Positions 16,850 to 25,195 of a DNA stretch of 64,000 nt are shown here, piece by piece (the stretch's first letter is position 1; each line of letters starts with the position of its first letter). This stretch comes from Metaruminococcus_A sp003150405. GTDB taxonomy: Bacteria > Bacillota > Clostridia > Oscillospirales > Ruminococcaceae. A model generated the notes under the pieces. That model had not been told where the DNA came from. It did no database searches and saw nothing but the letters and a program-made list of their open reading frames with translations. The stretch is taken from the NCBI GenBank assembly GCA_902489745.1, contig CABUBB010000008.1, positions 1 to 64,000 of the forward strand, given 5' to 3'. The position numbers and the translations under genes are program-made.

Positions 16850-17144
16850 GTCTGCCCGGCTTTCGGTTCAAAGCCTCGCCATAACTCATCCCAAGCCGAA
16901 TTGACCTCACCCCCATGGGCGTTGACATTCCAAACGCTACGGCTTTATCTTCCACAGGCGGCTGCCGCAAAAAATAGCCGGTTACAACAAACCTGCGCCC
17001 AACATTTCCCGGTGCAGTCTGCCTCAAGAATGCAAAACCGCTTTCCGTTGCCATTTTTCTCTGGAGCGCTTTATTCTCTGCAATCAAAAATATGTCGCTC
17101 ATACCCTTCCTTTGCTGTAACCGGTTTGTTTCAAAAAAGAAATA
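16850..17144. other. Intergenic region between prmA and the small membrane protein
   Basis: About 295 bases between two terminators. On the minus strand a frame beginning MSDIFLIAENKALQRK runs through it, but it continues into the prmA terminator and antisense to prmA, so I do not call it a gene. Nothing else is supported. Confidence 0.4.
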
Positions 17145-17183
17145 GCACGGCGGAAGAATTTTCCGCCGTGCTCAACTTTTTTT
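17145..17183 (-). terminator. Terminator of the 51-residue membrane protein gene
   Basis: AGCACGGCGGAA (from 17145) pairs with TTCCGCCGTGCT around GAATT-type loop sequence. T-rich tracts flank it on both strands (TTTCTTTTTT on the minus side), so it may work in both directions. Confidence 0.7.
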
Positions 17184-17185
17184 CC

Positions 17186-17341
17186 TTAAATGCCGCAATC
17201 CTCATAATCACGCCACTTTTCCTCATGAATGCGGTTGTTGTGGCTGCGGTATAACAGGTATGCAAGGGTGGAAGCAATCGCCGCTACACCAAGCAATAAA
17301 GATACGAAGCTAATTTTTTTCTTGTTGTTTTCTGGTTTCAT
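17186..17341 (-). CDS. Small single-pass membrane protein, 51 residues
   Basis: A short frame beginning MKPENNKKKISFVSLLLGVA. A basic N-terminus (KKK at 7-9) is followed by a hydrophobic segment at about 10-31 and a charged C-terminal tail (HNNRIHEEKWRDYEDCGI). The orientation is probably N-in. It has GGAGGAG six bases from the ATG, a consensus promoter upstream and a terminator directly after the stop, so it is a complete small gene. I do not recognise the family; function is unknown. Confidence 0.75.
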   Translation of the reverse strand: MKPENNKKKISFVSLLLGVAAIASTLAYLLYRSHNNRIHEEKWRDYEDCGI

Positions 17342-17384
17342 GACGGCTCCTCCCATCAGGCTGTAAATAGGCTTTTATATCTCT

Positions 17385-17413
17385 ATTCTACCGAATCCCG
17401 CCCCGCTTGTCAA
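17385..17413 (-). promoter_or_regulatory. Sigma-A promoter of the 51-residue membrane protein gene
   Basis: On the minus strand TTGACA (complement of 17408-17413), 17-base spacer, TAGAAT (complement of 17385-17390); 44 bases before the start codon. Confidence 0.8.
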
Positions 17414-17459
17414 CCTGTCCACCTTCATTATATGCGAAGCCGCACCGGATATTCCCCGC

Positions 17460-18776
17460 TCAGACCGCTTTGGGCAGAACCTTGTTGGCAAGCGCGCCCG
17501 CAAAGACTGCAATAAAGAGGCCGGAAATGGTAATTTCCGGAATGGCAACGCCGAACAGGTTGAAAGCCGGCGTGGTAATTCCATTGCTCAGCCCCAAACC
17601 AAAGACCAAAATCAGCGCAACAATCATCAGGTTGCGGCTGTGGGAGAAGTCTAACTGCGCCTCCGAAAGGGTCCGCATGCCAATCGCCGCAATCATACCA
17701 AACAGCACAATCGACATACCGCCCTTAACCGCGTCCGGAATCGCCTGCAAGACGCCGCCGAATTTCCCGAACAGGCCGAGTGCAATCGCAAAAATTGCTG
17801 CAATTTTAATCACAGCCGTGTCGTAAACTTTGGTCACTGCAAGAACACCGGTATTCTCAGAATAGGTGGTGTTGGCCGGCCCGCCGAGCAGCCCGGCAGC
17901 CAAGGTCGCCACACCGTCGCCCAGCAGGGTACGGTGCAGGCCCGGATCCTTGAAAAAGTCCTTGCCAACCACTGAACCATTGGTGGTAATGTCGCCAATA
18001 TGCTCCATGAAGGTGACAAACGCCACCGGCGCCACCAGCAGAATGGCCTGGAAATCAAATTTCGGGAAGAGGAAAAATTCCCCGTTAAAGCTCCAGAAGG
18101 GGTTGATCCAGGAGGCATTGGCAATGATGTCAAAATTGACCAACGGAGCGGAGAACAGGTGGAACCCGTCACAAATCATTGAAACAACATAACCCAGCGC
18201 AAGGCCAATGAGAATTGGCACCAGCTTGAAAAAGCCTTTGCAGAAAACCGACACCGCAATAATGGTCACCAGCACCACCAAGGCAATCAGCCAGTTGCTC
18301 GACGCCATCGAAATACCGGTCGGCGCCAGCGTCATGCCAATGACCACAATCACCGGCCCGGTGACAACCGCTGGGAAAAACGCCCGAATACGATCCGGCC
18401 CAACCAGACGGCAGATAAAGGACAAAATGATGTAAACCAGTCCGGCGCAAACAATACCGCCCAGCGCATAGGGCAGCCGTTCATAATAAAGCGGGTCAGC
18501 AATCACTGCCGAAATGCCCTGTGTTTCCAGCTTGTCCAGCAAAACAGGATTTCCGTTGATGCAAACCGCCTGCACCGCCGGAATATAAGCAAAACTGGAA
18601 CCGAGGAAGACCGGCACCTTGTGCCCGGTGATGAAATGGAAAATGAGTGTGCCAATGCCGGCGCAGACCAATGCGACCGAAACATTGAGGCCGGTCAGGG
18701 TCGGTACCAGAACCGTTGAGCCAAACATGGCAAACAGGTGCTGAACACCCAAGACCACCTTTTTGGATGGATTCAT
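17460..18776 (-). CDS. Uracil/xanthine permease of the NCS2 family, probably uracil
   Basis: A protein of about 438 residues with some 12-14 membrane segments. VVLGVQHLFAMFGSTVLVPTLTGL near the N-terminus is the UraA/PyrP signature, and the substrate region has FMEHIGDITTNGSV, the form found in uracil permeases, plus PANTTYSENTGVLAVTKVYD. It should import uracil by proton symport. Two starts are possible: ATG 18776, with GGGGG eight bases before it, and ATG 18791, whose GGGAGG is 14 bases away; I prefer 18776. The gene stands alone with a promoter near 19065-19093 and a 260-280 base leader. No terminator is obvious after the stop. Confidence 0.88.
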   Translation of the reverse strand: MNPSKKVVLGVQHLFAMFGSTVLVPTLTGLNVSVALVCAGIGTLIFHFITGHKVPVFLGSSFAYIPAVQAVCINGNPVLLDKLETQGISAVIADPLYYERLPYALGGIVCAGLVYIILSFICRLVGPDRIRAFFPAVVTGPVIVVIGMTLAPTGISMASSNWLIALVVLVTIIAVSVFCKGFFKLVPILIGLALGYVVSMICDGFHLFSAPLVNFDIIANASWINPFWSFNGEFFLFPKFDFQAILLVAPVAFVTFMEHIGDITTNGSVVGKDFFKDPGLHRTLLGDGVATLAAGLLGGPANTTYSENTGVLAVTKVYDTAVIKIAAIFAIALGLFGKFGGVLQAIPDAVKGGMSIVLFGMIAAIGMRTLSEAQLDFSHSRNLMIVALILVFGLGLSNGITTPAFNLFGVAIPEITISGLFIAVFAGALANKVLPKAV

Positions 18777-19057
18777 TTCAATAACCCCCATAAAATTTGT
18801 TCTGCCCTCCCGTCTGTACCAGACGGGAATTTATAAAACAAGGCCAGCATCCTATCGGGACGCATGGCCATCTCCGCGAACCCAAACGTGCGCCGTTTCT
18901 CAGATGAAAATATCATTATGTGAAGCCGGCGGTTTGTCCAACCTGGAAACGTCACTGCATAACCGGCTGCGAGCTTCCGCTGTTGGCCTCTTTATACCGC
19001 CACAGACGGCATAGACGCGGGCCGCCAATTTTCGCCTGGATTCGTCAGAAATATATC
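18777..19057 (-). promoter_or_regulatory. Long leader of the uracil permease gene
   Basis: About 280 transcribed bases between the promoter and the start codon. It holds several complementary stretches; the clearest is a hairpin of CCCGTCTG and CAGACGGG around GTA (18806-18826 region), whose 3' arm borders GGGAGG and could mask ribosome binding. I recognise neither a PyrR-binding loop nor a purine riboswitch. Regulatory function is inferred from length and structure only. Confidence 0.4.
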
Positions 19058-19064
19058 GTTTTAT

Positions 19065-19093
19065 ATTTTACTATACTGTGAACGGATTGTAAA
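19065..19093 (-). promoter_or_regulatory. Sigma-A promoter of the uracil permease gene
   Basis: On the minus strand TTTACA (complement of 19088-19093), 17-base spacer, TAAAAT (complement of 19065-19070). Confidence 0.65.
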
Positions 19094-19409
19094 TAGAATG
19101 CAACCAGTTTTCTCAATTTTTATTTCAATATAGCCGGAATACCCAATATACCGCTGGCTGGCATGACCCAAGCCGGGAATACTCAGAGCAAACCAAAAGT
19201 ATGGCAGAATTTCACCATAAATCCCCAGAAATTCCGAACTATGATCCCGCAGGACGGGATGTACCGCTTGATCGCCCCAAGGGAGTTACCTGCGGTTTGA
19301 AAAATACGCCGCCTCCTAATCTGCCACAAATAAGACGTTTTTCTTTCCAGCGCAGGGAGCATCTCTCCGCTTAAAACGGCCGGGCATACCCGCGGAAAAG
19401 TGCCTGAAA
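19094..19409. other. Intergenic region between the permease promoter and the hnd terminator
   Basis: About 316 bases. I see no coding region, no T-tailed hairpin and no repeat worth naming. Confidence 0.4.
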
Positions 19410-19445
19410 CAAAGAAAATTGCCGCGCAAAATGCAGCGGCAATTT
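19410..19445 (-). terminator. Terminator of the hnd operon
   Basis: AAATTGCCGC (19416-19425) pairs perfectly with GCGGCAATTT (19436-19445); on the minus strand TTTTCTTTG follows. Confidence 0.85.
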
Positions 19446-19463
19446 CTTTTAATTCACCTGGAC

Positions 19464-21206
19464 TTAGCCGTTTTTACGGTCTACATACTGGGTATGAAGA
19501 ATGTGATGTGCTTTTACGCTGCCCGGCTCGTCAAAGAACTCATCGTAAATCTTCTTGATCATCGGGTTCTCATGCGACTTACGGATCGGCAGGTTCTTAT
19601 CCTCTTCATAGATGGCTTTCGCACGCTCAGCACGCAGGTCTACAAAGTTGCGGACACTTGCAGGCTGGGTCGGCTGGCCGCCGCCATTGACGCATCCGCC
19701 AGGGCAGGCCATGATCTCGATGAAGTGGTAATTCTTCTCGCCGGATTTCACCTTTTCCAGCAGCTCACGCGCATTGGCAAGACCGGAAGCAACCGCAACG
19801 TTGATGTCCATGCCGGCAACATTGTAGGTCGCCTCTTTAATGCCTGCGGTGCCGCGAACCTCAGTGAAGTCAAGATTTTTAAGTTCTTCGCCAGTGAGTT
19901 TTTCCACTGCGGTACGGAGAGCAGCCTCCATAACGCCGCCAGTCGCGCCAAAGATAGCTCCAGCGCCGGTGGACTCACCAAGCGGATTGTCAAACTCCTC
20001 ATCCGGGAGCTGTTCAAAGATGATGCCCGCGCGTTTGATCATACGGGAGAGTTCACGGGTGGTAAGTGCAATATCAACGTCCGGAACACCGGCTGCATCC
20101 TGATGATCACGGCCGATCTCGAACTTCTTCGCAGTACAAGGCATAATGCTGACCACGACAATATCTTTCGGATCGAGGTTGTTTTTCTCTGCATAATAGG
20201 TCTTGATGACTGCACCAAACATCTGCTGCGGAGATTTGCAGGAGGAAAGGTTATCAATCATTTCCGGATAATTGTACTCGCAGAATTTCACCCATCCCGG
20301 AGAACAGGAGGTAATGAGCGGCAGGGTACCGCCATTCTGAACACGATGCAGGAATTCGGTCGCTTCCTCCATAATAGTGAGGTCGGCAGAGAAGTCGGTA
20401 TCGAACACTTTTGCAAAGCCAAGGCGGCGGAGCGCCGCAACCATTTTGCCCTTGACGTTGGAGCCAACCGGCATACCAAACGCTTCACCCAGGGTGACGC
20501 GGATAGACGGCGCGGTGTTGACGATAACGTGTTTAGTTGGATCATTGAGAGCTGCCCAGACCTTATCGGTATCATCCTTTTCCGAAAGGGCGCCGGTCGG
20601 ACATGCAACGATGCACTGACCGCAGGAGACGCAGGAGGTCTCGTTCAGGCCGACATCAAACGGACTGCCGATATGGGTTTTGAAGCCGCGTTCAATCGGC
20701 CCAATGACCGATACGCTCTGCTGTACGCTACAAGCAGCAACACAGCGACGGCAGAGAATGCACTTGTTGTTGTCGCGGTACATATGCGGTGCGGAATCGT
20801 CAATGTCAACTGGATCGTTAACGCCTTCGTAGTAATTGACGTCATCTACGCCGTAATCCTTACAGAGCTTCTGCAGCTCACAGTTTTCACTGCGGACACA
20901 GGAAAGACATTTTTTGTCATGGGTAGAGAGAATAAGCTCAAGGGTGAGCTTTCTCGCTTTCTGGATTGCCGGAGAGTTGGTGACAACCTCCATACCTTCG
21001 TTGACTGGGTACACGCAGGCTGCGACCAGGCTTCTTGCGCCTTTGACTTCGACTACGCAGATACGGCAGGCACCGATGGCATTAATGTCTTTTAAATAGC
21101 AAAGAGTCGGGATATCGAACCCATTTTCGCGTGCAGCTTCAAGAATGGTGTAGTTCTTCGGCACGCTCAATGGAATTCCATTGATTTTGATGTTTACATT
21201 TTCCAT
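19464..21206 (-). CDS. hndD: NAD(P)-linked [FeFe]-hydrogenase catalytic subunit HndD
   Basis: A 580-residue catalytic subunit. In order: a [2Fe-2S] domain (C36, C47, C50, C64), a His-Cys3 [4Fe-4S] site (H96, C100, C103, C109), two [4Fe-4S] sites (C149-C159 and C192-C202), the H-cluster domain with TSCSPGW (299-305), MPCTAKKFE (355-363) and MACPGGCVNGGGQP (from 499), and a small-subunit-like C-terminus. It makes or oxidises H2, taking electrons through HndA/B/C from NAD(P)H and probably ferredoxin by bifurcation. The L1 motif has Ser where the classical TSCCP motif has its second Cys. The start at 21206 follows GGGGAG; a longer open frame upstream has no support. It is the last gene of the operon. 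Confidence 0.95.
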   Translation of the reverse strand: MENVNIKINGIPLSVPKNYTILEAARENGFDIPTLCYLKDINAIGACRICVVEVKGARSLVAACVYPVNEGMEVVTNSPAIQKARKLTLELILSTHDKKCLSCVRSENCELQKLCKDYGVDDVNYYEGVNDPVDIDDSAPHMYRDNNKCILCRRCVAACSVQQSVSVIGPIERGFKTHIGSPFDVGLNETSCVSCGQCIVACPTGALSEKDDTDKVWAALNDPTKHVIVNTAPSIRVTLGEAFGMPVGSNVKGKMVAALRRLGFAKVFDTDFSADLTIMEEATEFLHRVQNGGTLPLITSCSPGWVKFCEYNYPEMIDNLSSCKSPQQMFGAVIKTYYAEKNNLDPKDIVVVSIMPCTAKKFEIGRDHQDAAGVPDVDIALTTRELSRMIKRAGIIFEQLPDEEFDNPLGESTGAGAIFGATGGVMEAALRTAVEKLTGEELKNLDFTEVRGTAGIKEATYNVAGMDINVAVASGLANARELLEKVKSGEKNYHFIEIMACPGGCVNGGGQPTQPASVRNFVDLRAERAKAIYEEDKNLPIRKSHENPMIKKIYDEFFDEPGSVKAHHILHTQYVDRKNG

Positions 21207-21222
21207 CTCGGTACTTCTCCCC

Positions 21223-23010
21223 TTATTTCTTCGAAATTGCTGCGAACTTACATTTCTCCATACAAGCGCCGCACTTAATGCACTTATCCTTGTCGATGAC
21301 ATGCGGCTGTTTTACCGTGCCGCTGATGGCGCCAACCGGACATACTCTGGAGCAGAGGGTGCAGCCTTTGCACTTGGCCGGATCAATCTCGTAGCTGAGC
21401 AGGTCTTTACATACGCCCGCCGGACATCTCTTATCCACAACGTGGGCAATATATTCATCTCTGAAATACCGCAGGGTGGAGAGCACCGGGTTCGGAGCAG
21501 TCTGTCCCAAACCGCACAGGGAATTGTTTTTAATGTGGTAGCAAAGCTCTTCCATTTTGTCAAGGTCCTCAAGGGTACCCTGGCCTTTGGTGACTTTATC
21601 CAGCATCTCATAAAGGCGCTTGGTGCCAACACGGCACGGGGTGCATTTACCGCAGGATTCGTCAACTGTAAACTCCAAGAAGAACTTCGCAATATCAACC
21701 ATGCAGTTGTCCTCATCCATAACGATGAGACCGCCGGATCCCATCATAGAGCCGATGGCGATGAGGTTGTCGTAGTCAATCGGCACGTCGAAATGCTCCG
21801 CCGGGATACATCCGCCGGAAGGACCGCCAGTCTGGGCGGCTTTGAACTTTTTGCCGTTTGGAATACCGCCACCGATTTCCTCAACAATTTCGCGGAGGGT
21901 AGTGCCCATTGGGACTTCAACGAGGCCGGTGTTGTTAATTTTGCCGCCAAGTGCAAAAACCTTGGTGCCCTTAGACTTCTCGGTGCCCATAGAAGAGAAC
22001 CATTCCGGCCCTTTGAGGATAATCTGCGGAATATTCGCATAGGTTTCAACATTGTTGAGGATGGTCGGTTTGCCGAACAGGCCTTTCACCGCCGGGAACG
22101 GAGGACGGCAGCGCGGCTCGCCGCGTTTGCCTTCAATCGAGGTCATAAGGGCAGTTTCCTCACCGCAGACAAATGCGCCGGCGCCGAGACGCAGGCCGAT
22201 GTCAAAATCAAAGCCGGTGCCGAAAATGTCTTTGCCGAGCAGGCCGTATTCACGTGCCTGGCTAATGGCAATTTCAAGGCGTTTAACCGCAATGGGGTAC
22301 TCTGCACGAACGTAGATATAACCCTGGGAAGCACCGATTGCATAACCGGCAATCGCCATTGCCTCAAGAACGGCATGCGGGTCACCTTCGAGGACCGAAC
22401 GGTCCATGAACGCGCCCGGATCCCCTTCGTCGGCGTTACAGCAGACGTATTTCTGGTCTGCATGGTTCATGGCAGCAAGAGACCATTTACGGCCAGTCGG
22501 GAAGCCAGCGCCGCCACGGCCGCGGAGACCGGAATCCAAAATAATCTGAATGACCTGCTCCGGGGTGTACTCGGTCAGACATTTGCCGAGAGCCTGGTAG
22601 CCGTCAAACGCTATGTATTCATCAATATTTTCCGGATTAATAACACCGCAGTTGCGCAGCGCAACACGGTGCTGTTTTTTGTAGAAGTCGGTCTCGTTGA
22701 GAGACTTGATGTTGTCATCCTCAACCGTCTCCTGGTAAAGAAGGCGTTTGACGATACGGCCTTTGAGGAGGTGCTCGTCAACAATCTCTTTAATGTCTTC
22801 CGGTTTTACGCGGGAATAAAAGCTGCCCTCCGGATAAACGACCATAATCGGGCCGAGTGCACAGAGACCAAAGCAGCCGGTACGGATGACGTTTACCTCG
22901 TTTTCGAGACCGACCGCCTTAATTTCTTTTTCGAGTTCCGCGATAATCTGCTCAGAGCCGGAGGAAGTACAGCCGGTACCACCGCAGACCAGTACGTTAG
23001 AACGAAACAT
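21223..23010 (-). CDS. hndC: Hydrogenase diaphorase subunit HndC (NuoF-like)
   Basis: A 595-residue flavoprotein that holds the NAD(P)H site. An N-terminal thioredoxin-like [2Fe-2S] domain (C9, C14, C46, C50) is followed by the NuoF core, with LRGRGGAGFPTGRKW for the nucleotide and GAGAFVCGEETALMTS for FMN, an SLBB domain, the [4Fe-4S] motif ESCGKCTPCR with a distant fourth Cys, and a C-terminal 2[4Fe-4S] ferredoxin domain (CKGCTLCSRVCP and CIKCGACMEKC). The domain order is that of bifurcating hydrogenases. The gap to hndD is 16 bases. Confidence 0.95.
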   Translation of the reverse strand: MFRSNVLVCGGTGCTSSGSEQIIAELEKEIKAVGLENEVNVIRTGCFGLCALGPIMVVYPEGSFYSRVKPEDIKEIVDEHLLKGRIVKRLLYQETVEDDNIKSLNETDFYKKQHRVALRNCGVINPENIDEYIAFDGYQALGKCLTEYTPEQVIQIILDSGLRGRGGAGFPTGRKWSLAAMNHADQKYVCCNADEGDPGAFMDRSVLEGDPHAVLEAMAIAGYAIGASQGYIYVRAEYPIAVKRLEIAISQAREYGLLGKDIFGTGFDFDIGLRLGAGAFVCGEETALMTSIEGKRGEPRCRPPFPAVKGLFGKPTILNNVETYANIPQIILKGPEWFSSMGTEKSKGTKVFALGGKINNTGLVEVPMGTTLREIVEEIGGGIPNGKKFKAAQTGGPSGGCIPAEHFDVPIDYDNLIAIGSMMGSGGLIVMDEDNCMVDIAKFFLEFTVDESCGKCTPCRVGTKRLYEMLDKVTKGQGTLEDLDKMEELCYHIKNNSLCGLGQTAPNPVLSTLRYFRDEYIAHVVDKRCPAGVCKDLLSYEIDPAKCKGCTLCSRVCPVGAISGTVKQPHVIDKDKCIKCGACMEKCKFAAISKK

Positions 23011-23024
23011 TGATTCAATCCTCC

Positions 23025-23393
23025 TTATGCGTTGGCGCCAATTGTATACTCGGTAACGACGTTACCGTTTACAATGTGGTCGTTGATGACTCTTACCATT
23101 TTTTCTGCTGTCATTTTGACATAGGTTGTCTTTTTGCCGTCGGCCTCAAAAACCTCGACAACCGGCTCAAATTTGCAGATGCCAATGCAGCCGGTCTGGG
23201 TGACCATGGCATTATGAAGCTGGCGTTTTGCCACTTCTTCACTGGCAGCGTTGAGAACCGGACGGGCGCCGGCCGCAATGCCGCAGGTTGCCATACCAAC
23301 AACAATGCGGTAATCCACGTCATTGTTTTCACGGACGACTACACTGCTCTTTACACGGTCACGGATAGCCTGTAATTCTGCTAAACTTTTCAT
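23025..23393 (-). CDS. hndB: Hydrogenase [2Fe-2S] subunit HndB
   Basis: A 122-residue thioredoxin-like ferredoxin, the extra small subunit of tetrameric Hnd hydrogenases. Four Cys of the [2Fe-2S] site are visible: ATCGIAAGA (C37), then QTGCIGICKFEP (two Cys four apart); the pattern is looser than in HndA. It probably relays electrons between HndA/HndC and HndD. The start is ATG at 23393, and hndC follows after 14 bases. Confidence 0.88.
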   Translation of the reverse strand: MKSLAELQAIRDRVKSSVVVRENNDVDYRIVVGMATCGIAAGARPVLNAASEEVAKRQLHNAMVTQTGCIGICKFEPVVEVFEADGKKTTYVKMTAEKMVRVINDHIVNGNVVTEYTIGANA

Positions 23394-23429
23394 AAATGCG
23401 CACCACCTTAATGAATTTGTTTGGGATTT

Positions 23430-23990
23430 TCAGGTTATTGAATTGTGTTCGCCGTCAATTTCTCTGGTATTTTCTGCAATCATATCCCGTAAGAAAGTTA
23501 ATATCTCATTGGAACAGATGTCGACATCGCCAAGCATTTCCTTCACTTCGCGGGTATCCAGCGTAAAAGTACGGCCGTCCGCCTCATAGCGGTAGACAAA
23601 CGCAATTTGCGGACTCCCGGAAATTAAGGTTGTAATGGTGGAGGGAATGTCCCCCAGCGGCAGCATGTCGATGTGATCGTAGCAGTACTCCGCCATGGTC
23701 TCGGTTCCTTTGCCAAGGGTGGAATGAATAGCGAACGAGCCGCCAGTCATTTCTGCCGTCATCTTGAAAAAAGGAATTCCAAGCCCGATGCTGCGGGTGG
23801 TACGGGTGGTAAAAAACGGGTCAGTTACCTGTTTTACCTGTTCTTCCGTCATACCGCAGCCATCGTCGCGGATGGTAATCCGCAGGCGTTTGTCCGCCGT
23901 GTTGCGCGCCACCGTAATTTCAACAAGAGACGCTTCTGCACGGACCGAGTTCTGCGCAATGTCCAGAATGTTCAGTGACAGCTCCTGCAT
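23430..23990 (-). CDS. Stand-alone HATPase_c protein inside the hnd operon
   Basis: A 186-residue protein. The first 110 residues form a GHKL ATP-binding domain: N box LDIAQNSVRA (residues 9-18), G1 box RDDGCGMTEEQ (41-51) and G2 box RSIGLGIPFF (66-75). There is no His phosphoacceptor domain and no sensor or membrane segment, so it is not a complete sensor kinase. The remaining 70 residues form a small alpha/beta region that I do not recognise. It is translated from the hnd mRNA, five bases after hndA and 36 before hndB. It may be a protein kinase, anti-sigma-like or assembly ATPase tied to the hydrogenase; a second HATPase protein sits on the divergent plus-strand side. Confidence 0.8.
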   Translation of the reverse strand: MQELSLNILDIAQNSVRAEASLVEITVARNTADKRLRITIRDDGCGMTEEQVKQVTDPFFTTRTTRSIGLGIPFFKMTAEMTGGSFAIHSTLGKGTETMAEYCYDHIDMLPLGDIPSTITTLISGSPQIAFVYRYEADGRTFTLDTREVKEMLGDVDICSNEILTFLRDMIAENTREIDGEHNSIT

Positions 23991-23995
23991 AATGC

Positions 23996-24490
23996 TTATT
24001 CAGCGTATTTTGCAAGGATTTCGTCAACATCATCCACCGTGAGGCGGCCGTAGACGTCGTCATTAATGGTCAAAACCGGAGCAAGACCACAGGCGCCGAT
24101 GCAGCGGCAGGCTTCCAGCGAAAATTTGCCGTCCGGCGTGCATTCGCCGTTCTGAACGCCGAGACGCTGACAAAGGCGGTTGAACACATCGCCGGAACCC
24201 TTGACGTAGCAAGCGGTACCCAGGCAGACCGACACTTTGTATTTTCCTTTCGGGCTGAGTGAAAACTGTGAATAGAAGGTAATGACGCCGTAAATTTCCG
24301 ACATGGAAACACCAAGGCCGTCTGCAACCATCTGCTGTACTTCAACCGGCAGATAGCCGTAGATGTCCTGTGCCTTCTGGAGCACCGGCATCAATGCGCC
24401 GCCCTCACCCTTGAGCTCTTCAATGACCTTTTTGAGCTCCGCTTCCTGCTCGGGTGTTCCGGTAAACGGCAGTGTACTTGTTTTAGCCAT
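23996..24490 (-). CDS. hndA: Hydrogenase [2Fe-2S] subunit HndA (NuoE-like)
   Basis: A 164-residue NuoE-type subunit. The N-terminal helical bundle (about 10-70; ALMPVLQKAQDIYGYLP, VSMSEIYGVITFYSQF) precedes the thioredoxin-like [2Fe-2S] domain with VCLGTACYVKGS and EACRCIGACGLAP, giving the four cluster Cys. It passes electrons between the HndC flavin and the rest of the complex. The ATG at 24490 has GAGGAGGG eight bases upstream, better than an open extension further up. It is the first gene of the operon. Confidence 0.95.
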   Translation of the reverse strand: MAKTSTLPFTGTPEQEAELKKVIEELKGEGGALMPVLQKAQDIYGYLPVEVQQMVADGLGVSMSEIYGVITFYSQFSLSPKGKYKVSVCLGTACYVKGSGDVFNRLCQRLGVQNGECTPDGKFSLEACRCIGACGLAPVLTINDDVYGRLTVDDVDEILAKYAE

Positions 24491-24592
24491 AAAATATGCC
24501 CTCCTCAAAATTTGCGATTGGTAAAAACCATTTCTCGCCAATCACCAGAACCACTCTGGTTACAATGCCTAAGTGGTCCACAGTTACTGCTA

Positions 24593-24598
24593 ATTATA
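24593..24598 (-). promoter_or_regulatory. Possible -10 element of the hnd operon
   Basis: A perfect TATAAT on the minus strand, about 105 bases before hndA. No good -35 box lies 16-18 bases upstream, so activation by a regulator is possible. Confidence 0.5.
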
Positions 24599-24713
24599 TC
24601 ATGTATATTTCACAAATGCTATAAAAAAAGGAAGATAATGTCGAAAATATAATTGTAAAATTTTTATTAATATTGTGAACGCAGTGGCGACTTGTTCATA
24701 TTCTCCGAATTCG

Positions 24714-24741
24714 TTGAATTCCGTTCCATTCATGCTATAAT
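24714..24741 (+). promoter_or_regulatory. Sigma-A promoter of the sensory gene set
   Basis: TTGAAT (24714-24719), 16-base spacer, TATAAT (24736-24741), about 100 bases before the DRTGG gene. Confidence 0.75.
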
Positions 24742-24843
24742 AAGGGTACAGAAACCGGCGCTGCACACTGTTTCAGAGCGCGGCCGACCGGCCCCGGAGA
24801 GCGACAAACCCGAAATGATTTGCCGGAGAAATGGAGAGTTATT

Positions 24844-25191
24844 ATGACGATTGGAGACATTCAAAAAATTCTGGACGCCAAAATCATTTGCGGTAACGAG
24901 AACCTCGGTATTGAAATTCACACCGCATGCGGCTCCGATATGATGAGTGACGTACTTGCCTTTGTAAAGGATCAGTCCTGCCTTTTGACCGGCATGGTTA
25001 ATCCACAGGTAATACGCACGGCAGACATGATGGATATGCACTGCATTATTTTTGTACGCGGCAAAAAGCCGGACGACACCATGATTGAGCTTGCAAACGA
25101 GCGCGGCATTACCCTGATGACCACCGCCCACCGGATGTTCAACGCCTGCGGCCTGCTTTGGGAAAACGGCCTGAGGGGAGGCGGCATTTAA
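24844..25191 (+). CDS. DRTGG-domain protein
   Basis: A 115-residue protein that consists of little more than a DRTGG domain, the alpha/beta fold found beside CBS pairs and in phosphotransacetylase-type proteins. It starts MTIGDIQKILDAKIICG and runs through EIHTACGSDMMSDVLAFVK and GLRGGGI at the end. DRTGG domains are thought to bind nucleotides or partner proteins, but no activity is settled. The ATG has GGAGAG upstream; an ATG eight codons earlier (24820) is less well placed. It starts the plus-strand gene set, and the next gene begins four bases after the stop. Confidence 0.8.
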   Translation: MTIGDIQKILDAKIICGNENLGIEIHTACGSDMMSDVLAFVKDQSCLLTGMVNPQVIRTADMMDMHCIIFVRGKKPDDTMIELANERGITLMTTAHRMFNACGLLWENGLRGGGI

Positions 25192-25195
25192 TCTC

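Larger units (their letters stand above)
24491..24843. other. Divergent control region between hndA and the DRTGG gene
   Basis: An AT-rich 353-base region with a promoter in each direction. In the hndA leader ACCACT (about 24551) and AGTGGT (about 24573) form an inverted repeat that may be a protein site or hairpin. No Rex-type TTGTTAA-n4-TTAACAA palindrome is present. Confidence 0.55.

Noticed and set aside
16860..17102. Minus-strand frame beginning MSDIFLIAENKALQRK with a possible AAAGGA site
   Set aside because: It continues through the prmA terminator and antisense to prmA; no recognisable domain and no terminator of its own.
19419..21095. Long plus-strand frame of 558 codons opposite hndD
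   Set aside because: Antisense shadow of a well conserved gene; no plus-strand ribosome site or family match. The same applies to the 610-codon frame opposite hndC.
24600..24710. Rex-type operator between the divergent hydrogenase promoters
   Set aside because: TTGTAAAATTTTTATTAATATTGTGAA is AT-rich but lacks the TTGTTAA/TTAACAA half sites.
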